Assembly: GCA_040005915.1 (NCBI GenBank)
Contig: JBDTYA010000106.1
Location: forward strand, 1-15,791
Direction of reading: 5' to 3'
DNA: 15,791 bases
Source: JAENVT01 sp040005915
GTDB lineage: Bacteria; Actinomycetota; Acidimicrobiia; Acidimicrobiales; Ilumatobacteraceae
Shown here: piece after piece, positions 7,328-14,639 of the stretch
Layout: every line of letters starts with the position of its first letter
How positions within the stretch are numbered: position 1 is the stretch's first letter
The notes under the pieces: generated by a model
Database searches by the model: none
Seen by the model: only the letters and a program-made list of their open reading frames with translations
Told to the model about the DNA's origin: nothing
Translations under genes and position numbers: made by a program

Positions 7328-7966
7328 TCAGGCGACCGGAGGATCGGTGAACTGCTGTCCGGCTCGCGAGACATGCTCGGTCCAGGTGCTGCCGTCCCAG
7401 TAACGCAACTCGAACCGACCGGCCGGGTCGGCGTACCAACCGGCAGGAACCGCGGGTGCGGGCGCTGGATCCGGTGCGGCGGGAGCAGCGGCCACCGGTG
7501 CCGCGGCAGGCTGGTAACCGGGCGCCGCGGCCGGCTCGTAGGTGTTGGCCGGCTGGATGGTGACGGCCGGCTGGGCGACGGTGGGCTCCGGAGCGGGCTT
7601 CGGTGTCTCCGGTGTTGCCGGCTCGGGTGCGACGGCCCAACCGGACGGTTCGGTGACAGCGTCGGGCTCGGGGTCGGGCTTGACCTCGTCCGGCTTCGAT
7701 TCCGGCTCCGACTTGTCGGGCAGAGCCAGCGAGGCGGCCGCATCCTCTGGCGTCACCACCGGCTCGTCCTTGACCGCTTCGATGGTTTCGGTTGCCTCCG
7801 GCGACTCGGTTGCGCCGCTCTTGTCGCGGCTCACGAATGCGGTGACATCGCCACCCGTGGGGACGATGGCGACGACCGACCAGCCTTCCGCAGCCTTGGC
7901 GGTGAGCTTGGCGGCGAGTGCCGACGGGTCATATGACGAAGCACTGATCGATTCGAATTCCTGCAT
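7328..7966 (-). CDS. DUF2510 protein with Pro/Ala-rich linker
   Basis: This 212-residue protein has three parts. Residues 1-48 form a small domain that looks like a DUF4177-type fold (MQEFESISAS, LTAKAAEGWSVVAIVP), of unknown role. Residues 50-170 are a low-complexity Pro/Ala/Glu linker without predicted structure. Residues 174-212 are a DUF2510 domain, recognisable by PAGWYADPAG, LRYWDGSTWTEHV; this short WxDPxG/YWDGxxWT module is common in actinobacterial membrane or surface-associated proteins. There is no membrane segment or signal peptide here, so the protein is probably cytosolic. Its function is unknown. It sits between the ABC ATPase gene (80 bp upstream) and the MBL-Rieske gene (69 bp downstream), and a TAnnnT element before its ATG suggests its own transcript. 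Confidence 0.8.
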   Translation of the reverse strand: MQEFESISASSYDPSALAAKLTAKAAEGWSVVAIVPTGGDVTAFVSRDKSGATESPEATETIEAVKDEPVVTPEDAAASLALPDKSEPESKPDEVKPDPEPDAVTEPSGWAVAPEPATPETPKPAPEPTVAQPAVTIQPANTYEPAAAPGYQPAAAPVAAAPAAPDPAPAPAVPAGWYADPAGRFELRYWDGSTWTEHVSRAGQQFTDPPVA

Positions 7967-7974
7967 GGACCGAG

Positions 7975-7980
7975 AGCGTA
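7975..7980 (-). promoter_or_regulatory. Candidate -10 element (TACGCT) of a leaderless promoter for the DUF2510 gene
   Basis: On the minus strand TACGCT ends 8 nt before the ATG at 7966. No Shine-Dalgarno sequence is present. The position agrees with the other TAnnnT elements in this window. Confidence 0.38.
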
Positions 7981-8013
7981 GTGTCCGCGAGGACCCTTGC
8001 GATGACGCTGAGT

Positions 8014-8035
8014 GAGAGGTTCGTGTCGACCTCTC
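8014..8035 (-). terminator. Hairpin following the larBC-ABC operon
   Basis: GAGAGGT and ACCTCTC form a perfect 7-bp stem with an 8-nt loop, 11 nt after the stop codon of the ABC ATPase gene and before the candidate promoter of the DUF2510 gene. It is well placed to end the operon transcript. No T-tract follows on the minus strand, so it may instead protect the 3' end or be a binding site. Confidence 0.4.
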
Positions 8036-8046
8036 GGAGAGATCGA

Positions 8047-8724
8047 TCAGGTCGGCAGGACGAGGGCGTGCACGTCGGTGTCGTCAGGCGAGCCGTCGTA
8101 CAACAACTCGCCATCGCGCAGGGCCAGAAGCCGGCCGACCTGCTTGACGAAGCTGAGTTCGTGGGTGGCGATGACCAAGGTCGCGCCGCGTGCCGACGCG
8201 GTGTCGAACAAACTCAGCAGCGCTTGTTTTCCCGGCTCGTCGAGGCCGACGAACGGCTCGTCGACCAACATCAACTTGAAGGGCCGGATGAAGGCCAGCG
8301 TGATCGCCGCCTTCTGGCGAAGCCCGCGGCTGAACGTGGTGGGTATGTCGTCGCGGCGAGGAGTGAGACCGATCTGGTCGAGCAATCGCTCGGCGTTCTC
8401 CTGCCATGCGTCGACCCCGTGTAGGCGGGCGACGAACTCGAGGTGCTCCCACAGCGACAGGTCGTCGTAGAACGTCGGTGAGTCACTGAGCCACGACAGC
8501 AGCCGACGCGCCTCCTGGCTGCCGGCGTCGTGCCGGCCGATCTTCACACTGCCGTCGCTGGGATCCAACAGACCGGCGGCCATCTTCATCAGGGTCGTCT
8601 TGCCACTCCCGTTGTGTCCGACGAGCGCGACCTTCGCGCCGCTGTCGATGTTGAGCGTCAACGGTTCGAGCGCCGGTCGGTCGCCGTAGGTCTTGGTCAG
8701 TTGGCGAGTCGCCAGTTCGGTCAT
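8047..8724 (-). CDS. ABC transporter ATP-binding protein
   Basis: This 225-residue single-domain ATPase should energise the permease encoded just upstream. Walker A is GHNGSGKT at 36-43, the signature is FSRGLRQK at 131-138 (a non-LSGGQ form often seen in ABC-2-type exporters), Walker B is LMLVDEP at 151-157, the D-loop follows as GLDE, and the switch histidine is H188 in ATHEL. The ATG overlaps the permease stop codon as ATGA, indicating translational coupling, and GGAG lies 9 nt before the start. It is the last gene of the larB-larC-sulfurtransferase-permease-ATPase run. The substrate is unknown; metal, cofactor or sulfur-compound transport is suggested by neighbours only, and the signature type leans towards export. 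Confidence 0.92.
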   Translation of the reverse strand: MTELATRQLTKTYGDRPALEPLTLNIDSGAKVALVGHNGSGKTTLMKMAAGLLDPSDGSVKIGRHDAGSQEARRLLSWLSDSPTFYDDLSLWEHLEFVARLHGVDAWQENAERLLDQIGLTPRRDDIPTTFSRGLRQKAAITLAFIRPFKLMLVDEPFVGLDEPGKQALLSLFDTASARGATLVIATHELSFVKQVGRLLALRDGELLYDGSPDDTDVHALVLPT

Positions 8725-10376
8725 GCCGGGGTGCTCCGCTGGGGTTTGGTGTAGGACTGGCCATCGGACATGAACTGGCGGAACTTGCGCCGCCAGTGGT
8801 CGCGCTTGCGGACCCAGAATGCCACGAGGAAGGCCAGAAGTGACGCGCCGATTGCGGCGCGCAGCGCGGCACCGGTCGGCGAGTTGCCCACTTGCTCGGC
8901 CTGGCGCACGAGCAGCACCGTGGCCGCGGCGAGCGCGCTGACGAGGATGGGCAGGCCGACGCGCATCGCGCTGGAGATGCCGGCCATCTCCGGTGGTACG
9001 AACGTCTGCGTCGCGTTCTTGGTGGGATCAGGAGCATCGCGGACGATGCTGACGACGCCACCGGCTGCACCGGCCAACACGGTCGGCAGGGCGAGGATTG
9101 CGGCCGGGACGATCGCCCTCGTGGTACCCAGGACCAGCACCGCGCTGGCCGCGGCGACCGCGGCGAACGGGATGAGGGCAACCGCCGGAGCCACGAGATG
9201 GCGTACCAACAGCTCGCCGCGTTCGATCGGCAGGCTGTCGGTTCTATCCGGTTGGTCGACCTCCTGCGACAGCGGTTCCAGCGCCTCGAGCCCGAGCACG
9301 AACAGCATCAACGCGGTGCCGATCAACGCCGGTGTCGTGCCGCGGATTACCATCGCCTGCAGGACCCCGGCCATGGCAGCGAACGCGGTCATCCGCACCA
9401 GGCGTGTCGCCGGGAATCGGGCAACGCTGGCGATGCCGCGGCGGGGGATCGGGTGCTTGACCCAACGCGGGACCTTCAACCACGGCTTCCCGCGCGTCTG
9501 CTCCTGGTTCAGCTGGCGGCGGAGCAGGATGACCGTGCGCAGGTCCTGCATGGTGACCGCGAACCGAAGTTGGGCGACGAGGCTGCTGCGCCTGGCGAGT
9601 GCATCCAGCGACGTCTGCTGCAGCATGCTGATGCCCACGAGCAGGACGATGATCGCAACCAACGGAACGGCGAGATCGATGGGGTGTTGCCGCCAACCCC
9701 ACATCGCCAGGCTGCCGGCCGGATTGGCCGGCCCGGGGATGTGCCACGCCGACGCGGCACCCTGCCAGGCGAGAACGGTGAGGCCGAGCGATGTCGCGAT
9801 CCACAGTGGGAGACGGATCGCGTGGGCCACCAACGCCGTGCCGGCCCACAAGAGCGCTGTCGCAACTCCGAACGCCGCGCCGCTGGCCGCCCAGGCGATG
9901 GGTGTTCCGGGCAGCCGCCGGCCGGCGAGTTGACCGACGATCGCACCGAACGTCGCGGCCAGTGACGCTGCGCTTCGCGCCCGTTGTGTGACCGGTCGCA
10001 GCAGTGCGCGCATGCGGTCGACGGGCGACATCATGACGTAGGCGACATCGGGGCCTTCCAACGCAAGCGGACCGCCCTGCGCGCCGCTGCGCAGCGCGGC
10101 CAGGAATGCCAGCGCAGTGACCAAGCCGATCAGCGCCGGACCGTTCTTGGCGATGTCGGCCACCGCGTGATCCGACACGGTGGTGTCGCTGATGGAGCTG
10201 CTGATCCACAGCACGGTGCCGCCACCGAACAGGGCGACCAGGTAGACGCGGTACGCGGCGTCGAACCACTCGATGTCGCCGAGACGGCGTCGTTTGCGCC
10301 GGCGACGCAGGTCGTAGAGGACCTCCAGCGAGTCGTCGGTGACATCGTCGTCGACCGTGTCGGTGAGGTCACTCAC
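8721..10376 (-). CDS. ABC transporter permease, duplicated ABC-2-like membrane protein
   Basis: This 551-residue integral membrane protein has about 11-12 hydrophobic segments, roughly at 41-61, 79-96, 158-184, 190-210, 233-253, 325-344, 349-366, 392-419, 421-445, 470-491 and 506-523. Two cytosolic loops carry a related motif, SPVDRMRALL near 117-126 and LPIERGELL near 382-390. This matches the P-[VI]-x-R loop of ABC-2 permeases and suggests two fused half-permeases. The N-terminus is acidic, then strongly basic (LRRRRKRRRL), and the C-terminus is basic. I chose the GTG at 10376, which has GAGG 9 nt upstream and overlaps the sulfurtransferase stop by 8 bp; a GTG at 10391 is an alternative. 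The 3' end overlaps the ATPase start. It does not resemble the ECF nickel permeases I know of. Substrate unknown. Confidence 0.78.
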   Translation of the reverse strand: MSDLTDTVDDDVTDDSLEVLYDLRRRRKRRRLGDIEWFDAAYRVYLVALFGGGTVLWISSSISDTTVSDHAVADIAKNGPALIGLVTALAFLAALRSGAQGGPLALEGPDVAYVMMSPVDRMRALLRPVTQRARSAASLAATFGAIVGQLAGRRLPGTPIAWAASGAAFGVATALLWAGTALVAHAIRLPLWIATSLGLTVLAWQGAASAWHIPGPANPAGSLAMWGWRQHPIDLAVPLVAIIVLLVGISMLQQTSLDALARRSSLVAQLRFAVTMQDLRTVILLRRQLNQEQTRGKPWLKVPRWVKHPIPRRGIASVARFPATRLVRMTAFAAMAGVLQAMVIRGTTPALIGTALMLFVLGLEALEPLSQEVDQPDRTDSLPIERGELLVRHLVAPAVALIPFAAVAAASAVLVLGTTRAIVPAAILALPTVLAGAAGGVVSIVRDAPDPTKNATQTFVPPEMAGISSAMRVGLPILVSALAAATVLLVRQAEQVGNSPTGAALRAAIGASLLAFLVAFWVRKRDHWRRKFRQFMSDGQSYTKPQRSTPA

Positions 10377-11193
10377 CGGTGGCGGCCTCACGGTTCGGGT
10401 CGGCGGACCAACCCGACCAACTGGCCACGTAGAGCCGTGGCGCAGCGAGACCGGCGTGCTCCATCGCCAACACGTTCATGCACGCGCTGACTCCCGAACC
10501 GCAGTATGCGACGGTCTCGTGTCCGTCGTCGGCGCCGAGCGCGCGGTAATGGCGACGGAGGGCTTCCGGCGTCCTCGGCTTGCCATCGGTGCCCAGCACG
10601 TCGCCCCACGGAGCATTGCGCGCCCCTGGGATGTGACCGGCTCGCTTGTCGATCTGTACGACCTCGCCCACGAATCGGTCCTGTGAACGGGCGTCGATCG
10701 CGGTGCCGCCGGCGGCGATGATCCGCTCGACTTCCTGCGCACCCGCCAGGCGATCGGTCGGCCAATCGATCGGCGCGAAATCGGCGGCCGACGGGGTGCG
10801 TCCCGGCCCGATCTCGACCGAACCAGGCCACGATTTCAGCCCGCCGGCGAGCACCGTGGCGTCGCAGCCCAGCATCCGCAACATCACGGCGAGCCGTCCC
10901 GCGGTCAGGCCACCCGTGTCGTCGTAGGCCACGACCAGCGAGTCGTTGCCGATGCCCAACGATCCCATCGCCGCCGCGAAGGCAGTCGGTGTGGGGAACG
11001 GATGACGGCCGTCCGTGGCGGGACGATCGTGTGAAGCGAGCTGGTGGTCGAGATCGACCCACACCGCGCCGGCGATGTGGCCGGCCTCGAACGCGGCCTT
11101 GCCATCCCGGCCATCGAGGTACCAACGCACATCGGCCAACACAGCCTCGGGATGGGTGTCGACGAACCCGGCGTCGACGAACGGCGGGATCAC
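10369..11193 (-). CDS. Two-domain rhodanese-type sulfurtransferase (thiosulfate/3-mercaptopyruvate type)
   Basis: The protein has 274 residues, the usual length for tandem-rhodanese sulfurtransferases. These enzymes move a sulfane sulfur from thiosulfate or 3-mercaptopyruvate onto an acceptor through a persulfide on the catalytic cysteine. The N-terminal domain (about 1-125) is the inactive copy, with DDTGG where the active loop would be. The C-terminal domain (about 147-265) holds the nucleophile C231 in the loop CGSGVSA, closer to the CGSGVTA loop of mercaptopyruvate-type enzymes. Family landmarks GHIAGAVWVDLD (38-49) and GHIPGARNAPW (186-196) are present. The GTG at 11193 overlaps the larC stop as GTGA, so the gene is coupled to the nickel-pincer cofactor genes; upstream in-frame codons up to 11517 are larC read in another frame. 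Confidence 0.88.
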   Translation of the reverse strand: MIPPFVDAGFVDTHPEAVLADVRWYLDGRDGKAAFEAGHIAGAVWVDLDHQLASHDRPATDGRHPFPTPTAFAAAMGSLGIGNDSLVVAYDDTGGLTAGRLAVMLRMLGCDATVLAGGLKSWPGSVEIGPGRTPSAADFAPIDWPTDRLAGAQEVERIIAAGGTAIDARSQDRFVGEVVQIDKRAGHIPGARNAPWGDVLGTDGKPRTPEALRRHYRALGADDGHETVAYCGSGVSACMNVLAMEHAGLAAPRLYVASWSGWSADPNREAATGE

Positions 11194-12410
11194 TGCACGT
11201 CTCGTTCGGCCAGGGCAGCGGCCTGCGCGAGCACCTCGCGCAGCGGACGACCCAACGCCTCGGCCGCGGCCGCCGCGTCGTCGTACTCGACCTTCACCCG
11301 TCCGAGTGCGACCTTGGCGCGCACCTTGTGGCCGTCGACGACAACGAGGCGTTCGGTGCGCTGCTGTGGCCAACGCCGGAGTTCGGTGCCGCGCAAGCCG
11401 AGCGAGCCCGTTTCGCGGAGCAGCAGCGAACCGATCCGTTGCGCGGCCGACGGATCGCACAGCACATGCACGGTGTGCGCCGGGCGACCCTTCTTCATCA
11501 CGATCGGCGACGCCCACGCGTCGTGCGCGCCGGCGGCGATCAACGAGGCGATCGTGTGGGCGATCACCTCGCCGGTGGCGTCGTCGACGTTCGTTTCGAG
11601 AAGCTGCACGTTCTGACCCGGCTCCGGGATGACACTTGCTGACATTGCGTCTCCAATGACGACTTGCACGACGTTCGGGCGACCCGGGATCTCGGCACTA
11701 CCTGCGCCGTAACCGACGGAGGTCACGTTGATCGCGGGCATCGGACCGAACTCGTCGGCCAGGGCACACATCAACGCGACGCCGGTCGGGGTCGCCAGTT
11801 CCTTGCGATCATCGATGCCGCGGCTGGGCGCGTGTCGGCGGGCGAGCAGTTCGGTGACGGCGGGTGCCGGGTTGGGCAGCTGCCCATGGGCGGCTGCAAC
11901 CGTGCCTTCGCCGACGGTGATGGAACTGCACACGATCCGGTCGATGCCCAGCGACTCCAGGGCAGCGCACGTGCCGACGATGTCGACGATCGCGTCGACC
12001 GAACCGACCTCGTGGAACTCGACGTCGGCGGGCGGCATGCGGTGCATCGCACCCTCGACATCGGCAAGCATCGCGAACGTGCGTTGCGCACGATCGCGAA
12101 CCCGCTCGGGTAGGTCGGCGGCCTCGATCAGGTCGCTGATGGCGCAGTAGCTGCGGTGGGGAACGTGACCCTCGTGAGCCCCGTTGTGATCGTGGCCGGC
12201 GTGATCAACGTCCATCACGACGACGTGTGCCTGGGTCGCGGCGATACCGCAGCGCATCACGTCCTCGAACGTGAGCGAGTACCCGTCGAGGTCGAGCCGG
12301 CCGACGACATCGCCGATCACCAGCGGATCGGCGCCGGCAGCGACCAATGCCGCCATCGTCATGTCGCCGGCGGTGCCGGCGAAGCAGTGGAACCAGGCGG
12401 TTCGGGTCAC
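11190..12410 (-). CDS. larC: LarC, nickel insertion protein (pyridinium-3,5-bisthiocarboxylate mononucleotide nickel chelatase)
   Basis: LarC inserts nickel into the bisthiocarboxylate pyridinium mononucleotide, in a CTP-dependent step, to finish the nickel-pincer cofactor of lactate racemase and related racemases. The 406-residue product shows family segments in order: FHCFAGTAGDM (7-17), a His-rich metal-binding loop with H70, H73, H75, H79, H82 and H85, FHEVGSVDAIVDIVG (132-146), ELATPTG (204-210), VGYGAG (232-237), ETNVDD (272-277) and SPIVMKKGRP (301-310). In Lactiplantibacillus plantarum larC is made by programmed frameshifting; here it is one unbroken frame. The GTG at 12410 overlaps the larB stop as GTGA. 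The frame stays open upstream to 12956 but that stretch is larB in another frame. Confidence 0.93.
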   Translation of the reverse strand: MTRTAWFHCFAGTAGDMTMAALVAAGADPLVIGDVVGRLDLDGYSLTFEDVMRCGIAATQAHVVVMDVDHAGHDHNGAHEGHVPHRSYCAISDLIEAADLPERVRDRAQRTFAMLADVEGAMHRMPPADVEFHEVGSVDAIVDIVGTCAALESLGIDRIVCSSITVGEGTVAAAHGQLPNPAPAVTELLARRHAPSRGIDDRKELATPTGVALMCALADEFGPMPAINVTSVGYGAGSAEIPGRPNVVQVVIGDAMSASVIPEPGQNVQLLETNVDDATGEVIAHTIASLIAAGAHDAWASPIVMKKGRPAHTVHVLCDPSAAQRIGSLLLRETGSLGLRGTELRRWPQQRTERLVVVDGHKVRAKVALGRVKVEYDDAAAAAEALGRPLREVLAQAAALAERDVQ

Positions 12411-13144
12411 TGCATCATTCTGGCGATCGCGCACGCTGCTCCAAACCCGTTGTCGATACCCACCACTGTGACGCCGCTGGCGCACGAAGCGTGCATCGCC
12501 AGCAGGGCGGTGATGCCGTCGAGGCTCGATCCGTAGCCGACGCTCGTCGGCACTGCGATCACCGGGCCGCTGGTGAGGCCGCCGATCACGCTGGCCAGCG
12601 CGCCCTCCATCCCGGCGACGACGATCACCGCGTCGGCGGCCGTGACCCGGTCGACGTGCGCCAACAATCGGTGCAGGCCGGAGACGCCGATGTCGGTGAG
12701 CCGGTCGGGCTCGAACCCGTACGCTCGAAGGGTCAGCACGCATTCGTCGACGACGGACCCGTCGCTGGTCCCGGCGCTGGCGACCAGCACGGTGCTGGTG
12801 CGATGCGGCTCGGGTCGGCGCCACAGGATGGTCCCGGCTGCGTGCTCGCCCGGCCCATGGGCGGCGACGACGGCGTCGAGTTGAAAGGCGTCGGCACGGG
12901 TCAGCAACACCGGCCCGACACCGTTGGCGATCAGTTCGCCGACGATGGCGACGCACTGGGCCACCGTCTTGCCGCGGCCGTACACGGCCTCGGGCATGCC
13001 TTGGCGCAGTGCGCGGTGATGATCGACGAGCGCGCCGCCGACCTCGGCGAATGGCAACCGACGCAACCGCGCGACCGCTTCGTCGGGATCCAGTGTGCCG
13101 CTGCGCACGTCGTCGATCAGTTGCAGCAGCGTCGCTTCGTCCAC
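12407..13144 (-). CDS. larB: LarB, pyridinium-3,5-biscarboxylic acid mononucleotide synthase
   Basis: LarB carboxylates and hydrolyses nicotinic acid adenine dinucleotide to the biscarboxylated mononucleotide, the first step of nickel-pincer cofactor synthesis. The 245-residue protein is of normal family length. It has YGRGKTVAQ at 55-63, a typical LarB N-terminal motif, and the PurE-like core with VASAGTSD (121-128), VVAGMEGAL (175-183), VPTSVGYGSS (198-207) and IDNGFGA (230-236). C221 in the HASCASGV segment matches the cysteine known to attack the pyridinium ring in the studied enzyme. The start is GTG at 13144; the nearby ATG at 13152 is out of frame. It lies 19 bp after the small cyclic-nucleotide-binding gene and overlaps larC by 4 bp. 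The sulfur-inserting partner LarE is not in the window. Confidence 0.93.
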   Translation of the reverse strand: MDEATLLQLIDDVRSGTLDPDEAVARLRRLPFAEVGGALVDHHRALRQGMPEAVYGRGKTVAQCVAIVGELIANGVGPVLLTRADAFQLDAVVAAHGPGEHAAGTILWRRPEPHRTSTVLVASAGTSDGSVVDECVLTLRAYGFEPDRLTDIGVSGLHRLLAHVDRVTAADAVIVVAGMEGALASVIGGLTSGPVIAVPTSVGYGSSLDGITALLAMHASCASGVTVVGIDNGFGAACAIARMMQ

Positions 13145-13163
13145 CCGTCCATTGTGGCGGGGT

Positions 13164-13565
13164 TCAGGCTCCTGTATCGAGTGCGTCGAGAAATGTCTTG
13201 CCGGGAATCCGCAGTACGTTGCCGGCCGAGGTACACCGAACTGTTGCCGTTCGGGGCACGTCGTACAGGACGCCGAGCTCGCCGAACGAGTCGCCGGAGC
13301 CCAGTATCCGGATGAAATCCGGGGCGTGCCCGAAGTGGCTGATCAGTACGTCGTAGGCGCCGTCGACGATGAAGAACACGTCGTCGCCGTATTCGCCCTG
13401 CCGGACGATCGCCTCGCCGCCGGCAACGGCTTCACGCGAGGTCGCGTCGGCGAGTCTGCGCAATCCAGTTGGGGTAGCGAAGCGCAGAGAAGGAATGGTG
13501 CCCAGCAGGGAGCTGATGGGCTGGGACGGGTGGCTGATGGTCGTTGGGTCACGATCGTGCGACAT
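13164..13565 (-). CDS. Stand-alone cyclic-nucleotide-binding domain protein
   Basis: From the ATG at 13565 the product has 133 residues, nearly all one cNMP-binding domain. EAIVRQGEYGDDVFFIVDGAYDV (51-73) gives the usual beta-barrel with its glycines, and the phosphate-binding cassette reads FGELGVLYDVPRTATV (94-109), with E96 and R105 in the positions that contact the ribose and phosphate of cAMP or cGMP. No DNA-binding domain or other effector is attached, so it may act on a partner protein. An earlier in-frame ATG at 13721 would add 52 residues of low-complexity sequence with no match to the fold; it starts only 16 bp after the thioesterase stop and cannot be excluded. If the shorter start is right, 13566-13737 is a 172-bp gap in which I see nothing else. 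larB follows after 19 bp. Confidence 0.78.
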   Translation of the reverse strand: MSHDRDPTTISHPSQPISSLLGTIPSLRFATPTGLRRLADATSREAVAGGEAIVRQGEYGDDVFFIVDGAYDVLISHFGHAPDFIRILGSGDSFGELGVLYDVPRTATVRCTSAGNVLRIPGKTFLDALDTGA

Positions 13566-13737
13566 CAGTTCGACGCGCGGCTTCCCCAACACAGATCGCG
13601 CCGTGGTGTACCACGAGCGGGTCAGAGCCGCGCCGCCCGTCACGCCGGCCGGTGTGGATGCGGTGGTGGGACTCTCGGCGTCGCATGTCATATCGCTCGG
13701 TTTGAAGGAGCGCCGACCCATCCTCTGTGATACCGCG

Positions 13738-14568
13738 TCAGCGAAGTTCGACGATGAGCGACTGGTTCGATCGTCCCATTCGACCCTCGATGTCGTACAA
13801 CGCCGTGTCCGACATCCCGATCCCGTTGGTTGCGTGCAGGGATGTGCTCGCCAAGCCGACCCACTCGCCGTGCATCGGGTGGAAGAGGTGAACGGTGAGG
13901 TCGGGGTTCAGGAACAGGTGGGTCTCGAATGGGAGGACGTGCGAGATGCCGTTGGCGAAGTCGGCTGCGCCCATGATCCGCTGCAACGAGGTCAGCGGTT
14001 GGCCGGCGAAGATCGGGACCGTCATGCGGACCCAATCGAACGTGCCGCCGTTCGGCATGGTCGGGGTGACGATGAAGCGGTGCTCGACAGCCGCGTTGTG
14101 GAAGGCGATGTAGCCGACGTCGCTGATCTCGTCATCGGTGCCGAACTCGGGGCCGATCGGCGCGGCTTCGCGTGCCAGGTTCGCAGCGATGGCGGGGTCG
14201 TCGAAGGGCAGCATGACGTCGGCTTGGCGAATCCGCAATGCGCGACCGCGGGCAAGGACCGTGCCCGTCGCCGCAAGTGTGATCGTCGTCTCGAGTATCG
14301 ACACCTTGCGGCCCGGTCGTGTCACCTCGACACGGATGATCAGCGGCTCCACCGGCACCGCTCGCTCGAGCTCGATCGTCAACCGCGACACGAACCAGTT
14401 GCTTCCCTCATCGGGGAGCTGCTCCACGGCTTCGGCGATCAGTGCCGCGACCGGGCCGCCGTGCAGCGCCCGCGGATCCCACGGACCACGTGCCAGCTCG
14501 GTCGGCACGACGGTGTGCTCGTCGATCAGTCGGAACAACGATCGCTGATCCTCGCTCGTCTCCGGCAT
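13738..14568 (-). CDS. Acyl-CoA thioesterase, TesB-like double hotdog
   Basis: This 276-residue protein fits the thioesterase family with two fused hotdog domains, which hydrolyses acyl-CoA to free fatty acid and CoA in the cytosol. The N-terminal hotdog contains ALHGGPVAALIAEAVEQL (34-51), where the HGG and the long central helix are diagnostic, and then SRLTIELERAVPVEPLIIRVEV with the expected hydrophobic strands. The C-terminal hotdog ends with LFHPMHGEWVGLASTSLH, the strand motif that normally carries catalytic residues in TesB relatives, and DIEGRMGRSNQSLIVE. The acyl chain preference cannot be read from sequence. It is the first gene of the minus-strand run and is transcribed away from pheA; a TAnnnT element lies 7 nt before its ATG and there is no Shine-Dalgarno sequence. 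Confidence 0.85.
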   Translation of the reverse strand: MPETSEDQRSLFRLIDEHTVVPTELARGPWDPRALHGGPVAALIAEAVEQLPDEGSNWFVSRLTIELERAVPVEPLIIRVEVTRPGRKVSILETTITLAATGTVLARGRALRIRQADVMLPFDDPAIAANLAREAAPIGPEFGTDDEISDVGYIAFHNAAVEHRFIVTPTMPNGGTFDWVRMTVPIFAGQPLTSLQRIMGAADFANGISHVLPFETHLFLNPDLTVHLFHPMHGEWVGLASTSLHATNGIGMSDTALYDIEGRMGRSNQSLIVELR

Positions 14569-14575
14569 TCGCCCG

Positions 14576-14581
14576 ACTCTA
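14576..14581 (-). promoter_or_regulatory. Candidate -10 element (TAGAGT) of a leaderless promoter for the thioesterase gene
   Basis: On the minus strand TAGAGT ends 7 nt before the ATG at 14568, in the 71-bp divergent gap shared with pheA. No Shine-Dalgarno sequence is present. Confidence 0.42.
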
Positions 14582-14626
14582 TGTGGGGCTATCGCAATTT
14601 GGCTCGATTGAAGAGGGAGGGACCAA

Positions 14627-14632
14627 TAGCCT
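14627..14632 (+). promoter_or_regulatory. Candidate -10 element (TAGCCT) of a leaderless promoter for pheA
   Basis: TAGCCT ends 7 nt before the GTG at 14640. A purine-rich AGGGAGG at 14614-14620 looks like a Shine-Dalgarno sequence but is 19 nt from the start, too far for normal use. A GTG at 14633 opens a different frame without pheA homology. Confidence 0.42.
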
Positions 14633-14639
14633 GTGACAC

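Noticed and set aside
8770..9965. Long plus-strand frames opposite the ABC permease
   Set aside because: Antisense of a clear multi-pass membrane protein; no plausible product.
11194..11517. 108-codon N-terminal extension of the sulfurtransferase
   Set aside because: It is larC read out of frame; the GTGA overlap gives the natural start.
12411..12956. 182-codon N-terminal extension of larC
   Set aside because: It overlaps larB in another frame and is Arg-rich with no homology; the GTG at 12410 begins exactly at the LarC family start.
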